Shown here in pieces: positions 61,754 to 64,000 of a DNA stretch of 64,000 nt. A program made the position numbers and the translations under genes. The stretch is from Tumebacillus_A lipolyticus. Its GTDB lineage: Bacteria; Bacillota; Bacilli; Tumebacillales; Tumebacillaceae. Each line of letters begins with the position of its first letter. Position 1 is the first letter of the stretch. Under the pieces are notes generated by a model that was not told the origin of the DNA, did not search any database, and worked only from the letters and a program-made list of their open reading frames with translations. The DNA lies in assembly GCF_042682745.1 (NCBI RefSeq), contig NZ_JBHUIO010000005.1, positions 1,178,001-1,242,000 of the forward strand. Direction: 5' to 3'.

Positions 61754-64000
61754 TTACGGGGTCAAGCTGTTTAAAAATACGATAAAATCCTTATCGACAT
61801 CATGTTCATTTCCTTCATACCGACGCGCGTACTCGTATAGCTGTCGGATCGCCTCGGGAAACCGCGCTCTTCCGAACGCTTCATACACTTTGTTCAGCGC
61901 CAAGTAAACCGGATGCGGTGCACCGTTCCACTGATGCCTGCTCGGGATGAACAAAGGTTCGTCCCGCCCGGTATCGTCATGCCCGATCGATTGCGATATC
62001 GCTTCTGTCATATATCCAGCCAGTTTAGACTGGGGGACAGACATGATGCTTGCATCAAGAACCGTTGCCCGCAAAAGATCCTCGTCAAAATAAGCCAAGC
62101 CGTTATAGGTCATCGAAGCAGGGTGGTTCGGGTAAGATAAATAGTTGAAGCCATTGCTGTCGATCGGTTTAAGAAATTCCCCCTTGATCGGCGGCGATCT
62201 GTATAGCAGTTGGTTGTTGATCGATTCGTTTTGCACCTTGCCCGGATAATCGGCGCGGACAAAATGGATGCGGCTCGGATAATAAGCATCCGGATTGAGC
62301 ATCTTCGCTATTTGGGACAGCTCCGTATAATGGGCAAGCAGGTTGCTGGCAATGCTCTTCGCACGGTCCGGAGGAATTTGATTCGATAAGACGATCGAAA
62401 CTGTGGCCAGATGATTCGACTCGCTCCACTCGGTCATATTCCCGCCAATGAGGTTGAAGCTGCGAACGCCCGACGCATCAAATACGACACGCTGTCTCCC
62501 ATCCGCCGCTTGGGATTTCGTCCTCTCCCCGTTCGCGATCAGCTGCAGCTGCTCACCCGCTTCAACCTCCACATGAAAATCTGCAGGCTGCCGGTAAGGC
62601 TCGCTCTCTCGAACAGCTTCATCCACAATGGGACTTGATGGTCTTTCGTCGAAGCGCACTTGCTCCAGTTCGGCCAGCCTGTCAGTTCCCGGGTAAGGAT
62701 ACCATCCGTAATATCCCGGCAAGAACAGCTGATCCGCATCGACAAAAACTCTTCGCTCCCAATGGGCATCAAGCGAATCGTCGATTCCTCCAGACCCTTG
62801 CGGATCATACCAATCATTGATCGTACCCGCATATTTCATCGTGGTTTCCACGACCGTGCGAGGCTGAACAGGCCGAGCCGGGACGACCCATACGACATCC
62901 TCTCCGGGCTCCCACTCGAAAGCTGCTAGCATCCCGTCGACCTTGATCTCTTCGATTTGGAAATGATGTCTGAGCGACAGCGGAAAGCGCTCCATCGGCT
63001 CCTGACCCTCATGCTGCAATTGGATTGCGCTCTGCACTTCCATGCGGTGCTTTTCCCCGATAGTTACCTTCAAATCGTATTTTCGTGCTGTCAACATGGC
63101 GTACTTCTTGCCCAGAAGGAGCATGTTCTTATGCTGCTGCGTCAGTGGGTTCGCGTTCGGATCCGCTTCTTCGCCTGCCAGAAACCGTTCGACAGCAATT
63201 CGATTGATCTCCGAAGGATTTTCTTGGAGCAGCTGTCTGTAAAAGGTGAAACTCTCCTTGGACGATTCGGTACGCTCCGTCCAGATGGACGCATAGCCAA
63301 GTGCGCTCATAACCATTGTGACGACGGTGGCAGCAGCAGTCGAGCACAGGACTGTATTCCGGCTCTTTTCCTTTCTCTTTCTCTTCGCGCTGTACACGAT
63401 TCCTCCGAATATGAGGACGATCAGCGCGATATGGAACAAACGGAGAAGCCCGTATGCCGCAGCGTCTGTAAAGCCCCATAGTTCCGAATAAAAGCCCAGC
63501 TGGGTCAAGTCGGATAAACCAATATCGGCCAAATAGGTCCACTGTGCCGGCATCCATTCGAGCAAAACAACTTTAGTCAAAAACAAAACACCCGCGACCA
63601 TCGCCACGCTGTACAAATAAACGATGCGGTTGCGGGTCCAAGTGCCGATCCAATAACCGAGCAAGATCGTAAAGGTCGTCGGAATGATGAATGAGCTGAG
63701 CATATATAGCCCCGTTGCCATCGCGGAAAACGCCATTCCCGCATGCCAAGCATGGTAGGCGTAAAAGCACGCGGGCAGCAGGGAAAACGCGCCCAGCGGA
63801 ATGATCAAGGCGAGCAGTCTGGCCGAAATCAATTGTGCGGAACGATAGGGCAAAGCACCTTGTATCAGAAGAGTCTTCACCGCCGTTTCCCTTCGCGCCA
63901 CCGATACGGCCATAAGCGGTGCCAGCAGAAACAGAAACCACATGAACTTGTATGAACTTGAGATGGTATACCACCCAATATCGTCCGCATACGCGTTATT
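61754..64000 (-). CDS. ABC-2 permease with large extracytoplasmic peptidase-M1-like part, 5'-truncated by the window
   Basis: The frame stays open to base 64000, so the N-terminus is missing (748 residues visible). Six helices (to about residue 200) form an ABC-2 type permease half, including VARRETAVKTLLIQGALPYRSAQL as coupling region. The remaining about 520 residues are extracytoplasmic and resemble the N-terminal beta domain and the catalytic region of M1 aminopeptidases (WEPGEDVVWVVPARP, RRVFVDADQLFLPGYYGWYPYPG). I find no HExxH zinc motif; the corresponding stretch reads MTEAISQSIG, so peptidase activity is probably lost. It likely pairs with the ATPase at 58.7-59.5 kb or one outside the window. 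Confidence 0.83.
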   Translation of the reverse strand, partial: NNAYADDIGWYTISSSYKFMWFLFLLAPLMAVSVARRETAVKTLLIQGALPYRSAQLISARLLALIIPLGAFSLLPACFYAYHAWHAGMAFSAMATGLYMLSSFIIPTTFTILLGYWIGTWTRNRIVYLYSVAMVAGVLFLTKVVLLEWMPAQWTYLADIGLSDLTQLGFYSELWGFTDAAAYGLLRLFHIALIVLIFGGIVYSAKRKRKEKSRNTVLCSTAAATVVTMVMSALGYASIWTERTESSKESFTFYRQLLQENPSEINRIAVERFLAGEEADPNANPLTQQHKNMLLLGKKYAMLTARKYDLKVTIGEKHRMEVQSAIQLQHEGQEPMERFPLSLRHHFQIEEIKVDGMLAAFEWEPGEDVVWVVPARPVQPRTVVETTMKYAGTINDWYDPQGSGGIDDSLDAHWERRVFVDADQLFLPGYYGWYPYPGTDRLAELEQVRFDERPSSPIVDEAVRESEPYRQPADFHVEVEAGEQLQLIANGERTKSQAADGRQRVVFDASGVRSFNLIGGNMTEWSESNHLATVSIVLSNQIPPDRAKSIASNLLAHYTELSQIAKMLNPDAYYPSRIHFVRADYPGKVQNESINNQLLYRSPPIKGEFLKPIDSNGFNYLSYPNHPASMTYNGLAYFDEDLLRATVLDASIMSVPQSKLAGYMTEAISQSIGHDDTGRDEPLFIPSRHQWNGAPHPVYLALNKVYEAFGRARFPEAIRQLYEYARRYEGNEHDVDKDFIVFLNSLTP

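Overview
The window looks like a chromosomal segment of a Gram-positive, probably spore-forming Bacillales-type bacterium. The evidence is strong AGGAGG-type ribosome binding sites, AT-rich sigma-A promoters, S-layer-homology (SLH) proteins, 7TM-DISM hybrid kinases, an Mqo, and remnants of IS256 and IS110 elements. A Tumebacillus/Brevibacillus/Paenibacillus-like host is a guess from gene style, not a measurement. I saw no rRNA, tRNA or CRISPR array. Both edges cut a gene: a minus-strand gene loses its 3' end at base 1, and another loses its 5' end at base 64000.

Layout. 1-6.5 kb: a truncated repeat protein, a MarR/DHA2-efflux divergent pair with a visible operator, a cupin, YjdM, a DsbA-like (FrnE) oxidoreductase and a DoxX protein. 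6.7-17 kb: a large hybrid sensor kinase whose 5' end is interrupted at an A8 tract, a 12-bladed NHL/SLH surface protein, and a response regulator - secreted PepSY-like protein - histidine kinase cluster. 17-31 kb is an accessory region. It holds TetR/P450, a 38-residue holin-like type I toxin with nested terminators, a DrrAB-type drug exporter, two separate modules that each pair a small secreted peptide with its own ABC transporter, a collapsed IS256 element, LysR/DJ-1 and an alpha/beta hydrolase. 31-39 kb: a basic Pro-rich protein, a DUF4269 gene with an ATC codon where its start should be, a truncated Crp/Fnr gene, mqo, an AIM24 protein and a second hybrid kinase paralogous to the first. 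39-45 kb: an AT-rich FtsX-type ABC transporter flanked by direct repeats of about 350 bp, a hydrolase, an IS110 remnant and a PfpI-family protein. 45.6-54 kb: two very long, GC-rich genes, a pseudokinase/AAA/LuxR regulator and an Ig-like/cadherin-like/SLH surface protein. 54-64 kb: a UvrA-like DrrC-type protein, a DUF2935 protein, and a six-gene minus-strand cluster with an ECF sigma factor, membrane proteins, an ABC ATPase and a HEAT protein.

The recurring theme is envelope stress and antibiotic or peptide handling: one DHA2 efflux pump, five ABC transport systems, a UvrA/DrrC-like protein, a P450, and several sensory kinases. The most unusual items are the type I toxin locus with a decayed sister copy 16 kb away, the two secreted-peptide/ABC modules (one with an 18-bp perfect hairpin between peptide and transporter), the duplicated promoter cassette that drives both an ABC operon and a hybrid kinase, and the A8 frameshift in the first hybrid kinase.
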